A stretch of 64,000 nucleotides of DNA from Ramlibacter sp. Leaf400 (GTDB lineage: Bacteria > Pseudomonadota > Gammaproteobacteria > Burkholderiales > Burkholderiaceae_C). The notes beneath the pieces were generated by a model. It saw only the letters and a program-made list of their open reading frames with translations. It searched no databases and was not told the DNA's origin. Positions 48,037 through 55,604 of the stretch are shown in pieces. How positions within the stretch are numbered: the first letter of the stretch is position 1; each line of letters starts with the position of its first letter. Position numbers and translations under genes: made by a program. The stretch covers positions 186,001 to 250,000 of the forward strand of contig NZ_LMQL01000008.1 of NCBI RefSeq assembly GCF_001424545.1, written 5' to 3'.

Positions 48037-49311
48037 ATGGCCCCCGATGCGCTCCATGTTCCGCTGCTTCGCCCGGTGCCGGTGGTGCCGGGCCTGGACC
48101 AGTCGCTTCGCTTCCTGGCCGACCCTTACCGCTTCATCGCGCGCGAATGCCATCGCCTGGGCAGCGACGTGGTGCTGGCGCGGCTGATGCTGCAGCCCAC
48201 CTTGTGCCTCACCGGCCCGGGGGCGGCCGAGCTGTTCTACGACTGCACGCGCGTGCGCCGCGCCGGTCTCGTCCCCGAGCCGAAGCGCGCCGGCCTGTTC
48301 GGCGGCTATGCGGTGCCCACGTCGGGCGGCGACCCGCACCCGTCCCGCATGCGGTTCATCGTCGCGACCTCGGGCCCGCTGGCGGCCGCGGCCCTGGTGA
48401 CGCGCGCACTGCGTGAGTGGGACCGGCTGCTGCCCCACTGGTGCGCGCGGCCGCGGCTCGTGCTGTACGGCGCGGCCCAGGAGTGGCTGGCCCGCACGGC
48501 CTGCGCCTGGGCCGGCATCCCGCTGGCGAGGGACGAAGTGGGGTCCCGCACCGCCCAGCTCGCCGCTCTGTTCGACCCGCCGGCCGGTGGGCTGGCCGCG
48601 CACCTGCGGGCGCGCCTCGCGCGGCGTGACGCCGAAACCTGGCTGGCCCGGCTGGTGCAGGACCACCGGCGCCAATGGGTGTTCACCGAGGATTCGCCCG
48701 CCGCCGCGGCCGCCGAACTCGTCGATTCCCAGGGCGGCCAGCGGTTGCCCGCGCGGCTCGCGGCCGCCGAACTGCTGAACCTCTTGCGCCCCATCGTGGC
48801 GGTCTCGGTGTTCGTGGCGCTGGCCGCGCATGCCCTGCACCGCCACCCCGGTTGGCGCGATTCGCTCGCCGACGGCGAGGACGGCGACCTGGAGGCCTTC
48901 GTGCAGGAAGTGCGGCGCTTCTACCCGTTCTTCCCGGCGGTGCCCGGCCAGGTGCGGCGCGAGTTCGTCTGGGAGGGCTGGCACTTCCCGCAAGGCGCGC
49001 GCGTCATGCTGGACCTGTACGGCACCAACCACGACGCCCGCGCCTGGCCGCAGCCGCATGAGTTCCGGCCGGAGCGCTTCTTCGGTGCCGTCCCCGGCCT
49101 GTTCGACTTCGTGCCGCACGGCGGCCGCGCGGAGGACGGCCCGCGCGGTCCCGGCGAGGGGCTCACGCTCGCGCTGATGAAGCTGGCCTTGCGCCAGCTC
49201 GCTCTGCACCTGCGCTACCAGGTGCCGGCGCAGGACCTGGACCTGCGGATGGACCGGCCGCCGGCGCTGCCGCGCGACCGTTTCGTGGTCGAACGGCTGG
49301 TGCCGATCTGA
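48037..49311 (+). CDS. CYP152-like cytochrome P450 lacking the heme-ligand cysteine
   Basis: Resembles P450 fatty-acid peroxygenases (CYP152). The 424 residues from the ATG at 48037 (a TTG at 48022 is possible) begin MAPDALHVPLLRPVPVVPGLDQSLRFLADPYRFI. The I-helix has LLNLLRPIVAVSVFVALAAHAL, with R251-P252 matching the CYP152 carboxylate-binding Arg-Pro. The K-helix E291-V-R-R294 (EVRRFYPFFP) is intact. The heme loop reads FDFVPHGGRAEDGPRGPGEGLTLALMK: Gly371 (GGT at 49147-49149) stands where RCPGE has Cys. The gene is otherwise uninterrupted. It lies 67 bases after the cyclase gene. Heme binding through thiolate looks impossible, so function is doubtful or changed. Confidence 0.85.
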   Translation: MAPDALHVPLLRPVPVVPGLDQSLRFLADPYRFIARECHRLGSDVVLARLMLQPTLCLTGPGAAELFYDCTRVRRAGLVPEPKRAGLFGGYAVPTSGGDPHPSRMRFIVATSGPLAAAALVTRALREWDRLLPHWCARPRLVLYGAAQEWLARTACAWAGIPLARDEVGSRTAQLAALFDPPAGGLAAHLRARLARRDAETWLARLVQDHRRQWVFTEDSPAAAAAELVDSQGGQRLPARLAAAELLNLLRPIVAVSVFVALAAHALHRHPGWRDSLADGEDGDLEAFVQEVRRFYPFFPAVPGQVRREFVWEGWHFPQGARVMLDLYGTNHDARAWPQPHEFRPERFFGAVPGLFDFVPHGGRAEDGPRGPGEGLTLALMKLALRQLALHLRYQVPAQDLDLRMDRPPALPRDRFVVERLVPI

Positions 49312-49659
49312 CCGGGCGCGGCCCTCGCGCAGGCGTCCTACAGACACCCTGCGCGCGCGGACTATCTTGCCCGCATGAGCACGCGTGCCACCGCCCGATC
49401 GCGGGCCGCCCCCAACCGACCTGCGCCCGAGGCGCGCAGCCGGCCGGGCGCACCGCAGCCTGATCGACGGGCCGCGACCAGCTCGCAGACGCGCGGTTCG
49501 GTGGACCACCACGCGGACTCGACCGCGAGCTCGGGCGCACCGCCACGCGAAGACCGCGCCGGCTGAGCCCTGCGGCTCGCGGCGACCTCAGCGCCGCTAT
49601 TGGCCCGGGTCCTGCACGGGGCTTGACCTTCCCACGGTGGCAGGGTTTCCAATGCCGCC
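49312..49659. other. 348-base stretch without a convincing gene
   Basis: GC-rich DNA between the P450-like gene and the DUF3703 gene. It contains a 63-codon open frame at 49375-49566 (plus) coding for a low-complexity Arg/Pro/Ala/Ser peptide, preceded by a TATCTT sequence nine bases before its ATG. Nothing in it resembles a known domain and I do not call it a gene. The last 38 bases hold the MerR-type promoter of the DUF3703 gene. Confidence 0.6.
49623..49653 (+). promoter_or_regulatory. MerR-family (CueR/metal-type) promoter with 19-base spacer
   Basis: TTGACC (-35, 49623-49628), 19-base spacer and TCCAAT (-10, 49648-49653). The spacer contains the imperfect dyad ACCTTCCC ... GGCAGGGT centred between the elements, the arrangement used by CueR and other metal-sensing MerR proteins. 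The ATG at 49660 is seven bases after the -10, so the message should be leaderless. Confidence 0.72.
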
Positions 49660-50013
49660 ATGACGACCCGACACGACCCCGCCACGGCCTACCGCCGCCT
49701 CATCGATCGCCTGCCCGAAACGGCCGGCAACGCCGACGCCTGCTGGCGGCTGCTGATGGCCGCGCACGTGGTGGGGCAGGCCGAACTGCGCCTGCACTGG
49801 GACAGCCATGTCCGCATGCTCCGGCAGGCGCGCACCGAGCGCGATTGGCGAGAAGCCACAGGCCAGCTGATGCGGCTGGCGCTGGTGCCGCTGGGCCACC
49901 TGCTGGGCCGGCTGCCTGCCGGCAACGTGGGCCGCGCCACCGTCAGCGCCTTCGCGCCGATGGCGCCGCCGCCGCCGGTGGCGGCGCTGGTGCGCTGGGC
50001 GACCGGGGGCTGA
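49660..50013 (+). CDS. DUF3703 protein under metal-type promoter
   Basis: 117-residue protein of unknown function. The pattern AHVVGQAELRLHWDSHVRMLRQARTERDWREATGQLMRLALVPLGHLLGRLPAGNVGRATVSAF is that of DUF3703: several conserved His, a GQxxRLA helix and the PxGNxG turn. No signal peptide is visible. The upstream MerR-type promoter with 19-base spacing suggests induction by a metal such as copper. The His/Asp residues could bind metal, but this is inference. It converges with topB, ending four bases from its stop. Confidence 0.82.
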   Translation: MTTRHDPATAYRRLIDRLPETAGNADACWRLLMAAHVVGQAELRLHWDSHVRMLRQARTERDWREATGQLMRLALVPLGHLLGRLPAGNVGRATVSAFAPMAPPPPVAALVRWATGG

Positions 50014-50016
50014 GGC

Positions 50017-52944
50017 TCAGGTCAGGTGCTTGCCGACCAGGCCGGCCAGCTCGAACATGGTCACCTGCGGCTTGCCGAACACCTTGCGCAGCTTGTCGTC
50101 GGCATTGATCGCGCGCTTGTTGGTCGCATCCTGCAGGCCGTTGGCCTTGATGTAGTCCCACAGCTTCTTGATCACTTCCGTGCGGGCCAGGGGCTCGTTG
50201 CCGATCACCGCGGCCAGCTCCGCGCTGGGCGTGAGGCCGGGACCGGCCTTGCGCGGTGCCTTGGGCGCGGCGGCCTTCTTGGCGGCAGGGGCGGCCTTGG
50301 CGGCGGGCGCGGCCTTCTTCGCCGCGGCTTTCGCGGCGGTCTTGCCCGCGGCGCCCGCGGGCGCCCGCGCCGCCTTCGCGGCCGCGCCCTTGCGGGGCGG
50401 GAACTTGCTGTCGCGCGGCTCGAACTCGAAGTTCACCTTGCCGGCTTCCTTGTCCCAGGCCAGGAAGGCCTTGAACGAACGTCGGGTGCGCATGGACACG
50501 AACTTGTCCAGCAGGTCGGTCTTGCCGGTGGCCAGCAGCTTCTTCATCTGCTCTCGCTCGACCGGCTGCTGCAGGATGATCTGGCCGCTGCGGAAGTCGC
50601 AGCTGGGCGCGGGGTGCTCGGCCGTGGGCACCGAGCGCTCGCAGACGTAGTTCTTGCCCCATTCGAAGACGCGGGCGCCGCACTTCGGGCAGGGTCCCAG
50701 CGACTCCTGGCCGCTGAAGTCGATCAGCTCGCCGGTCTCGGCCGGGTCCTGCTCGTCGCCGAAGTCGAACTCCAGCTTCCAGTTCTTCTCTTCTTCGTCG
50801 AACTTGAGCGCGATCTCGGCGGTGAAAGGCCAGCCCGCCTTGGAGCGGAAGCCCTCCAGCGGGCCGATGCGCTTGTCGCGCAGGAACTGCTCCACCTCGT
50901 GGAGTTCGAACGCGCGGCCCGCCGGGATCTTGGTGAAGGAGAAACCGCAGGGCTGCGCCTGGGGCTTGCCCATGCAGGTGTAGCGGCGGTAGTTCTCCTG
51001 CACCACGCCGCCGCAGTTCGGGCAGGGCGTGCTCAGCGTGGCGTAGTCGCCGGGCACGGTGTCGCGGTCGTACTCCTTGGCCTTGCGCACGATGTGCTTG
51101 GTCATCTCCGCGATCTCGCCCATGAAGGCGTCGCGCGAGAGCTTGCCGTGCTCCATCTGGGCCAGCTTGTATTCCCATTCGCCGGTGAGCTCGGGCTTGG
51201 TGAGTTCCTCCACGCCCAGGCCGCGCAACAGCGTCATCAGCTGGAAGGCCTTGGCCGTGGGCAGCAGCTCGCGGCCGTCGCGCAGCATGTACTTCTCGTT
51301 GATCAGGCCTTCGATGATGGCCGCGCGGGTGGCCGGCGTGCCCAGGCCCTTCTCCTGCATGGCCTCGCGCAGCTCGTCGTCCTCGACCAGCTTGCCGGCG
51401 CCTTCCATCGCGCCCAGCAGCGTCGCCTCGGAGTAGCGCGCCGGCGGCCGGGTCTTCAGGCCCTTGGGCTCGACCCCCTGGACCGGCACCGATTCGCCCT
51501 CCTTGACCGGCACCAGCGTCTTGTCGTTCTCGTCGCCTTCGACGTTGGCTTCCTTGCCCCAGATGGCCAGCCAGCCCGGCTTGACCAGCACCTTGCCGTC
51601 GGTGCGGAAGCTGTGCTCCAGCACCTTGCTGATGCGGGTGGTGACCATGTACTCGGCGCTCGGGAAGAACACCGACAGGAAGCGGCGCACCACCAGGTCG
51701 TACAGCTTCTGCTCCGCGTCCGAGAGGCCGTGCGGCGCCTGCAGCGTCGGGATGATGGCGAAGTGGTCGCTGACCTTGGCGTTGTCGAAGATGCGCTTGC
51801 TCGGCTTGACGTAGCCGCTGTCCAGCGCCTGCCGCGCGAAGGGCGCCAGGTGGTTCATGCCGGAGGTGGCCAGCATGCCCATGGTCTCCTTGACCGTGGC
51901 GAGGTAGTCCTCGGGCAGCGCGCGCGAGTCCGTGCGGGGATAGGTCAGCGCCTTGTGCCTTTCGTAGAGCGACTGCGCCAGCGCCAGCGTGGTCTTGGCC
52001 GAGTAGCCGAAGCGGCCGTTGGCCTCGCGCTGCAGCGAGGTCAGGTCGAACAGCAGCGGCGAGGCCTGCGTGCTGGGCTTGGACTCCTCGGTGACGGTGG
52101 CGGACTTGCCGCGCACCGCTTCGGCGATGTCGTGCGCTTCCTTCTGGGTCCAGACGCGGTCGGCCCTCAGCTCCGGATCGTCCGGGTTCTTCTTCCACTT
52201 GGGGTCGAACCACTTGCCCGGGTACTCGCCCGCCTGCGCCGCGAAGGTGGCGTGCACTTCCCAGTAGTCGCGGCTGACGAACTTGCGGATCTGCTCCTCG
52301 CGCTCGACCACCACGGCCAGCGTGGGCGTCTGCACGCGGCCGACCGTGGTGAGGAAGAAGCCGCCGTCGCGCGAGTTGAAGGCGGTCATGGCGCGCGTGC
52401 CGTTGATGCCCACCAGCCAGTCGGCCTCCGAGCGCGAGCGCGCGGCCCAGGCCAGGCCTTCCATCTGCCGGTCGGTGCGCAGCTGGTCGAAGCCGTCGCG
52501 GATGGCCTGCGGCGTCATCGATTGCAGCCACAGCCGCCGCACGGGCTTGCCCAGCGGCTTGCCGCCGCCGGCGTACTGCTCGATCAGCCGGAAGATCAGC
52601 TCGCCCTCGCGGCCCGCGTCGCAGGCGTTGACCAGGTCGGCGATGTCCTTGCGCTTGGCCAGCCGGACGACCGCGTTCAGCCGCGTCTTGGTCTTGTCGA
52701 CCGGCTTGAGGTCGAAGTACGGCGGGATCACGGGCAGGTGGGCGAAGCTCCACTTGCCGCGCTTGACGTCGAACTCCTCGGGCGCCTGGATCTCCACCAG
52801 GTGGCCCACGGCACTCGTGACGACGTACTTGTCGTTCTCGAAGTGCTCGTCGTGCTTGTCGAACTTGCCGACGGCCGGCGTCAGCGCCCGGACGATGTCC
52901 TGCGCAACGGAGGGCTTCTCGGCAATGACCAGTGTCTTTCCCAT
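50017..52944 (-). CDS. topB: DNA topoisomerase III with C-terminal SWIB domain
   Basis: Type IA topoisomerase that decatenates and relaxes DNA through single-strand passage. The 975 residues comprise the TOPRIM domain (LVIAEKPSVAQDI; DAGREGELIFRLI) and the gate with catalytic Tyr in LTYPRTDSRALP (about residue 320). Zinc ribbons follow (CPNCGGVVQENYRRYTC, CPKCGARVF). After about residue 800 there is a long Ala/Lys-rich linker, then a SWIB/MDM2-like domain (GLTPSAELAAVIGNEPLARTEVIKKLWDYIKANGLQD...). E. coli TopB is about 653 residues, so the last third is an extension. The ATG at 52944 begins MGKTLVIAEKPSV. Confidence 0.96.
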   Translation of the reverse strand: MGKTLVIAEKPSVAQDIVRALTPAVGKFDKHDEHFENDKYVVTSAVGHLVEIQAPEEFDVKRGKWSFAHLPVIPPYFDLKPVDKTKTRLNAVVRLAKRKDIADLVNACDAGREGELIFRLIEQYAGGGKPLGKPVRRLWLQSMTPQAIRDGFDQLRTDRQMEGLAWAARSRSEADWLVGINGTRAMTAFNSRDGGFFLTTVGRVQTPTLAVVVEREEQIRKFVSRDYWEVHATFAAQAGEYPGKWFDPKWKKNPDDPELRADRVWTQKEAHDIAEAVRGKSATVTEESKPSTQASPLLFDLTSLQREANGRFGYSAKTTLALAQSLYERHKALTYPRTDSRALPEDYLATVKETMGMLATSGMNHLAPFARQALDSGYVKPSKRIFDNAKVSDHFAIIPTLQAPHGLSDAEQKLYDLVVRRFLSVFFPSAEYMVTTRISKVLEHSFRTDGKVLVKPGWLAIWGKEANVEGDENDKTLVPVKEGESVPVQGVEPKGLKTRPPARYSEATLLGAMEGAGKLVEDDELREAMQEKGLGTPATRAAIIEGLINEKYMLRDGRELLPTAKAFQLMTLLRGLGVEELTKPELTGEWEYKLAQMEHGKLSRDAFMGEIAEMTKHIVRKAKEYDRDTVPGDYATLSTPCPNCGGVVQENYRRYTCMGKPQAQPCGFSFTKIPAGRAFELHEVEQFLRDKRIGPLEGFRSKAGWPFTAEIALKFDEEEKNWKLEFDFGDEQDPAETGELIDFSGQESLGPCPKCGARVFEWGKNYVCERSVPTAEHPAPSCDFRSGQIILQQPVEREQMKKLLATGKTDLLDKFVSMRTRRSFKAFLAWDKEAGKVNFEFEPRDSKFPPRKGAAAKAARAPAGAAGKTAAKAAAKKAAPAAKAAPAAKKAAAPKAPRKAGPGLTPSAELAAVIGNEPLARTEVIKKLWDYIKANGLQDATNKRAINADDKLRKVFGKPQVTMFELAGLVGKHLT

Positions 52945-52965
52945 GTTTCTACAATCCCGGGTCCT

Positions 52966-52994
52966 CACGCGCGCATACGCGCACGCGTGTGTGC
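52966..52994. repeat. 29-base alternating purine-pyrimidine tract
   Basis: Strict alternation of pyrimidine and purine from 52966 to 52994, mostly CG/CA/TG steps. Such DNA readily adopts the left-handed Z form under negative supercoiling. It fills the divergent gap between topB and the SET-domain gene. Confidence 0.7.
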
Positions 52995-53020
52995 CTATTC
53001 AACTTATCAGAGTTTTTTCA

Positions 53021-53497
53021 ATGCCAGCAAAAGCGCCCGTCAACGGCGGCCGGAAAATCCAGACCCGCAAGTCGGGCGTCCACGGCAAGGGCGTGTTCGC
53101 CGTGCAGGACATCGCCGAGGGCGAGACCATCATCGAATACGTCGGCGAGGTCATCACCTGGAAGGAGGCGCAGCGCCGCCATCCCCATGACCCGAAGGAC
53201 CCGAACCATACCTTCTATTTCCATGTCGACGAAAAGCGCGTGATCGACGCGCTGTACGGCGGCAATTCATCGCGCTGGATCAACCACTCCTGCGATCCCA
53301 ACTGCGAGGCGGACGAGGAGGAAGGCCGCGTCTTCATCAAGGCCCTGCGCAACATCAAGGTCGGCGAGGAGCTCAACTACGACTACGGCCTGATCATCGA
53401 CGAGCCGTATACCAAGAAGCTCAAGGCCGAGTATCCCTGCTGGTGCGGCGCCAGCAACTGCCGCGGCACGCTGCTGGCGCCCAAGCGGCGCCGCTGA
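53021..53497 (+). CDS. SET-domain protein (putative lysine methyltransferase)
   Basis: Eukaryote-like SET protein. The 158 residues start MPAKAPVNGGRKIQTRKSGVHGKGVFAVQDIAEGETIIEYVGEVI. The SAM/catalytic signatures are present: RWINHSCDPNCEA (NHSCxPN), EELNYDYG (catalytic Tyr) and a post-SET cysteine cluster CWCGASNCRGTL. No other domain is fused. No Shine-Dalgarno is seen before the ATG at 53021. It is divergent from topB and followed by birA after 10 bases. The protein target is unknown. Similar stand-alone SET genes occur in several Burkholderiales. Confidence 0.92.
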   Translation: MPAKAPVNGGRKIQTRKSGVHGKGVFAVQDIAEGETIIEYVGEVITWKEAQRRHPHDPKDPNHTFYFHVDEKRVIDALYGGNSSRWINHSCDPNCEADEEEGRVFIKALRNIKVGEELNYDYGLIIDEPYTKKLKAEYPCWCGASNCRGTLLAPKRRR

Positions 53498-53507
53498 GGA
53501 AAGGGCG

Positions 53508-54275
53508 ATGCGCTGGCCGGCCGAAGCGGTGTGGGAGCAGGTGGCGCCGCTGCTGCCCGGCTTCAGCGTCGAGGTGCTGCCCGAGGTGGGCTCCACCAAC
53601 ACCGAGCTGATGGGCCGCGCGCGCGCCGGGCGGCTCGACCCGGTGCTGCTGGTGGCCGAGCGTCAGTCGGCCGGGCGCGGGCGGCTGGGCCGGCAGTGGC
53701 ACGGCGAGGCGGGCGCGTCGCTCACTTTCTCGCTGGGCCTGGTGCTGGCGCCGGCCGACTGGTCGGGCCTTTCGTTGGCGGTGGGCGCCACGCTGGCCGA
53801 GGCGCTGCACGGCGACATCCGGCTCAAGTGGCCCAACGACCTGTGGGTGGGCGACCGCAAACTGGCCGGCATCCTGATCGAAACGGCCGCGTCGCCGGAC
53901 GGTGGCGGGCGCTACTGCATCGTCGGAGTGGGCATCAACCTGGCGACCCCGGCGGGCGAAGGCTATGCCACGCCGCCGATCGGCCTGCGCGAACTGGCGT
54001 CCGGCGCCGAGGCCGGCGAAGTGCTGCTGCGACTGGCAGATCCGCTGGTGCGCACGCTGCAGGCCTTCGAGCAGTTCGGGTTCGCGCCGTTCCGGGCGCG
54101 CTTCGCCGCGCGCGATGCGCTGGCCGACCGCGCCGTGCGCCTGAGCGACGGCACGGCGGGCACGGCGCACGGCGTGGACGAGCAAGGCGCCCTGCTCGTG
54201 CATACTGCCGCCGGCATGAAGGCGGTCGCCAGCGCCGAGGTGAGCGTGCGGCCGGCCGGATCGCCCCTGCCCTGA
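53508..54275 (+). CDS. birA: Biotin--[acetyl-CoA-carboxylase] ligase
   Basis: Attaches biotin to carrier proteins via biotinyl-AMP. The 255 residues lack the N-terminal repressor helix-turn-helix of E. coli BirA (321 residues), so it is the monofunctional type. EVGSTNTELM, ERQSAGRGRLGRQW (ATP/biotin loop GRGRxGRxW), IRLKWPNDLWVGDRKLAGILIE and VGVGINL are diagnostic; the SH3-like C-terminal domain begins near residue 205. An AGGAAAGG site precedes the ATG at 53508. The next gene overlaps by one base. Confidence 0.96.
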   Translation: MRWPAEAVWEQVAPLLPGFSVEVLPEVGSTNTELMGRARAGRLDPVLLVAERQSAGRGRLGRQWHGEAGASLTFSLGLVLAPADWSGLSLAVGATLAEALHGDIRLKWPNDLWVGDRKLAGILIETAASPDGGGRYCIVGVGINLATPAGEGYATPPIGLRELASGAEAGEVLLRLADPLVRTLQAFEQFGFAPFRARFAARDALADRAVRLSDGTAGTAHGVDEQGALLVHTAAGMKAVASAEVSVRPAGSPLP

Positions 54276-54925
54276 TGCTGCGCCTGACCGTCCTGCTGCT
54301 GCTGCTCGCCAACGCCGCGTACTACGTCTGGGCCGAGGGTCTGCTGCTCCAGTGGGGGCTGGGCCCGCTGCCCCAGGCCGAGCCGCATCGCCTCAACCAG
54401 CAAATCCGCCCGGGCGACCTGCGCGTGCTGCCGCGCGATGAGGCCCGCCGGCTGGAAGCCAGCGTCGCCGCGCGGCCGGCCGAATGCCTGCAGGCCGGGC
54501 CGTTCGACGACACCGCCGTGGCGCCGCTGCGCCAGGCGCTGGCGGCCTGGCCGGCCGCGTCGTGGACGCTGGAGCCGATGGCCGACCCGGGCCGCTGGAT
54601 CGTCTACATGGGCCAGTACCCGGACGCGCAGAGCGTGGAGCGCAAGAAGGGCCAGCTGCGCCAGATCGGCGTGGCCTTCGAGGCGCTCACCAACCCGGAC
54701 CTGGAGCCCGGCCTCTCGCTCGGCGGCGCGCCCACCCAGGAGGGCGCCAACCAGCAGCTCGAGCGGCTTGCCATGCGCGGCGTGCGCACGGCGCGCGTCG
54801 TGCAGGAGCGGCCCGAGGTGCGCGGCCAGCGCCTGACGTTCCCCTCGGTGGACGACGCGCTGCGGCCGCGGCTGGACGATCTGCGCGCCGCCCTCAATGG
54901 CAAACCCCTGCGGCCCTGCCGCTGA
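54275..54925 (+). CDS. SPOR-domain membrane protein
   Basis: 216 residues with one N-terminal membrane anchor (MLRLTVLLLLLANAAYYVWAEGLLL), then a periplasmic part. From about residue 105 to 175 it resembles a SPOR peptidoglycan-binding domain (GRWIVYMGQYPDAQSVERKKGQLRQIGVAFE..., GLSLGGAPTQEGANQQLERLAMRGVRTARVV). SPOR proteins bind stripped glycan at the division site. The ATG at 54275 overlaps the birA stop (TGATG). In relatives a coaX gene often lies between birA and this gene; it is missing here. Confidence 0.82.
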   Translation: MLRLTVLLLLLANAAYYVWAEGLLLQWGLGPLPQAEPHRLNQQIRPGDLRVLPRDEARRLEASVAARPAECLQAGPFDDTAVAPLRQALAAWPAASWTLEPMADPGRWIVYMGQYPDAQSVERKKGQLRQIGVAFEALTNPDLEPGLSLGGAPTQEGANQQLERLAMRGVRTARVVQERPEVRGQRLTFPSVDDALRPRLDDLRAALNGKPLRPCR

Positions 54926-54944
54926 ACCCAAGGAGACCTCCTCG

Positions 54945-55604
54945 ATGAGCCTCAAGCTCTATTTCGCCACGGGCGCCTGCTCGTTCGTGCCGCATACCCT
55001 GCTGGAGGCCTCCGGCGCGGCTTTCGAGCCGGTGCCGGTCAAGCTGCACAAGGGCGAGCAGAACTCGCCCGAATACCGCGCCATCAACCCGCGCGGCCAG
55101 GTGCCGGTGCTGGTGGATGGCGGGACGACCATCACCCAGATCCTGGCCATCGTCGGCTACCTGGCCGACCGCTTTCCCGAGCGCAATTTCCTGCCCAAGG
55201 ATCCCCTGGCCCGCGCCAAGGTGATGGAGACGCTGGCCTGGATGAACAACACGGTGCACCCGACGTTCACGCACGTTTTCATGCCGTTCAAGTTCACCGA
55301 CAAGCCCGAGACGCAGGCGGAGATCAAGGCCTACAACGCGCAGCTGTACCGGCCGATGCTGGCGGACATCGAGGCGATGGCGCAGCAGGCGGCGAAGGAC
55401 GGCAAGCCCTTCCTCGGCGGCCAGGACTTCGGGCCGCTGGACGCGTATGCGCTGACGCTGCTGCGGTGGGGCGGCTTCGCCGGCATCGACCCGGCGGGTT
55501 TCCCGGCGCTGTGGGCCCACGTGCAGAAGGTGGCGCAGCTGCCGCCGGTGGCGCGGGCGATCGAGCGCGAGCGCCTGCAGCTGAACGTCTACAAGGCGGC
55601 CTGA
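54945..55604 (+). CDS. Glutathione S-transferase family protein
   Basis: 219 residues with a thioredoxin-like N-domain (MSLKLYFATGACSFVPHTLLEASGAAFEPVPV; the Cys in GACS fits beta-class enzymes, NPRGQVPVLVDGGTTITQILAIVGYLADRF is the glutathione-binding part) and an alpha-helical C-domain. A clear ribosome binding site (AAGGAGAC) precedes the ATG at 54945. The 3' end overlaps the convergent sensor kinase gene by 16 bases. The substrate is unknown. Confidence 0.93.
   Translation: MSLKLYFATGACSFVPHTLLEASGAAFEPVPVKLHKGEQNSPEYRAINPRGQVPVLVDGGTTITQILAIVGYLADRFPERNFLPKDPLARAKVMETLAWMNNTVHPTFTHVFMPFKFTDKPETQAEIKAYNAQLYRPMLADIEAMAQQAAKDGKPFLGGQDFGPLDAYALTLLRWGGFAGIDPAGFPALWAHVQKVAQLPPVARAIERERLQLNVYKAA

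Noticed and set aside
49375..49566. 63-codon ORF between the P450-like gene and the DUF3703 gene
   Set aside because: Low-complexity Arg/Pro/Ala/Ser product without a domain; only a weak TATCTT upstream. Mentioned in the gap description but not called.
50026..53190. 1054-codon open frame antisense to topB
   Set aside because: Complement of the topB coding sequence; no recognisable domain and no ribosome binding site.
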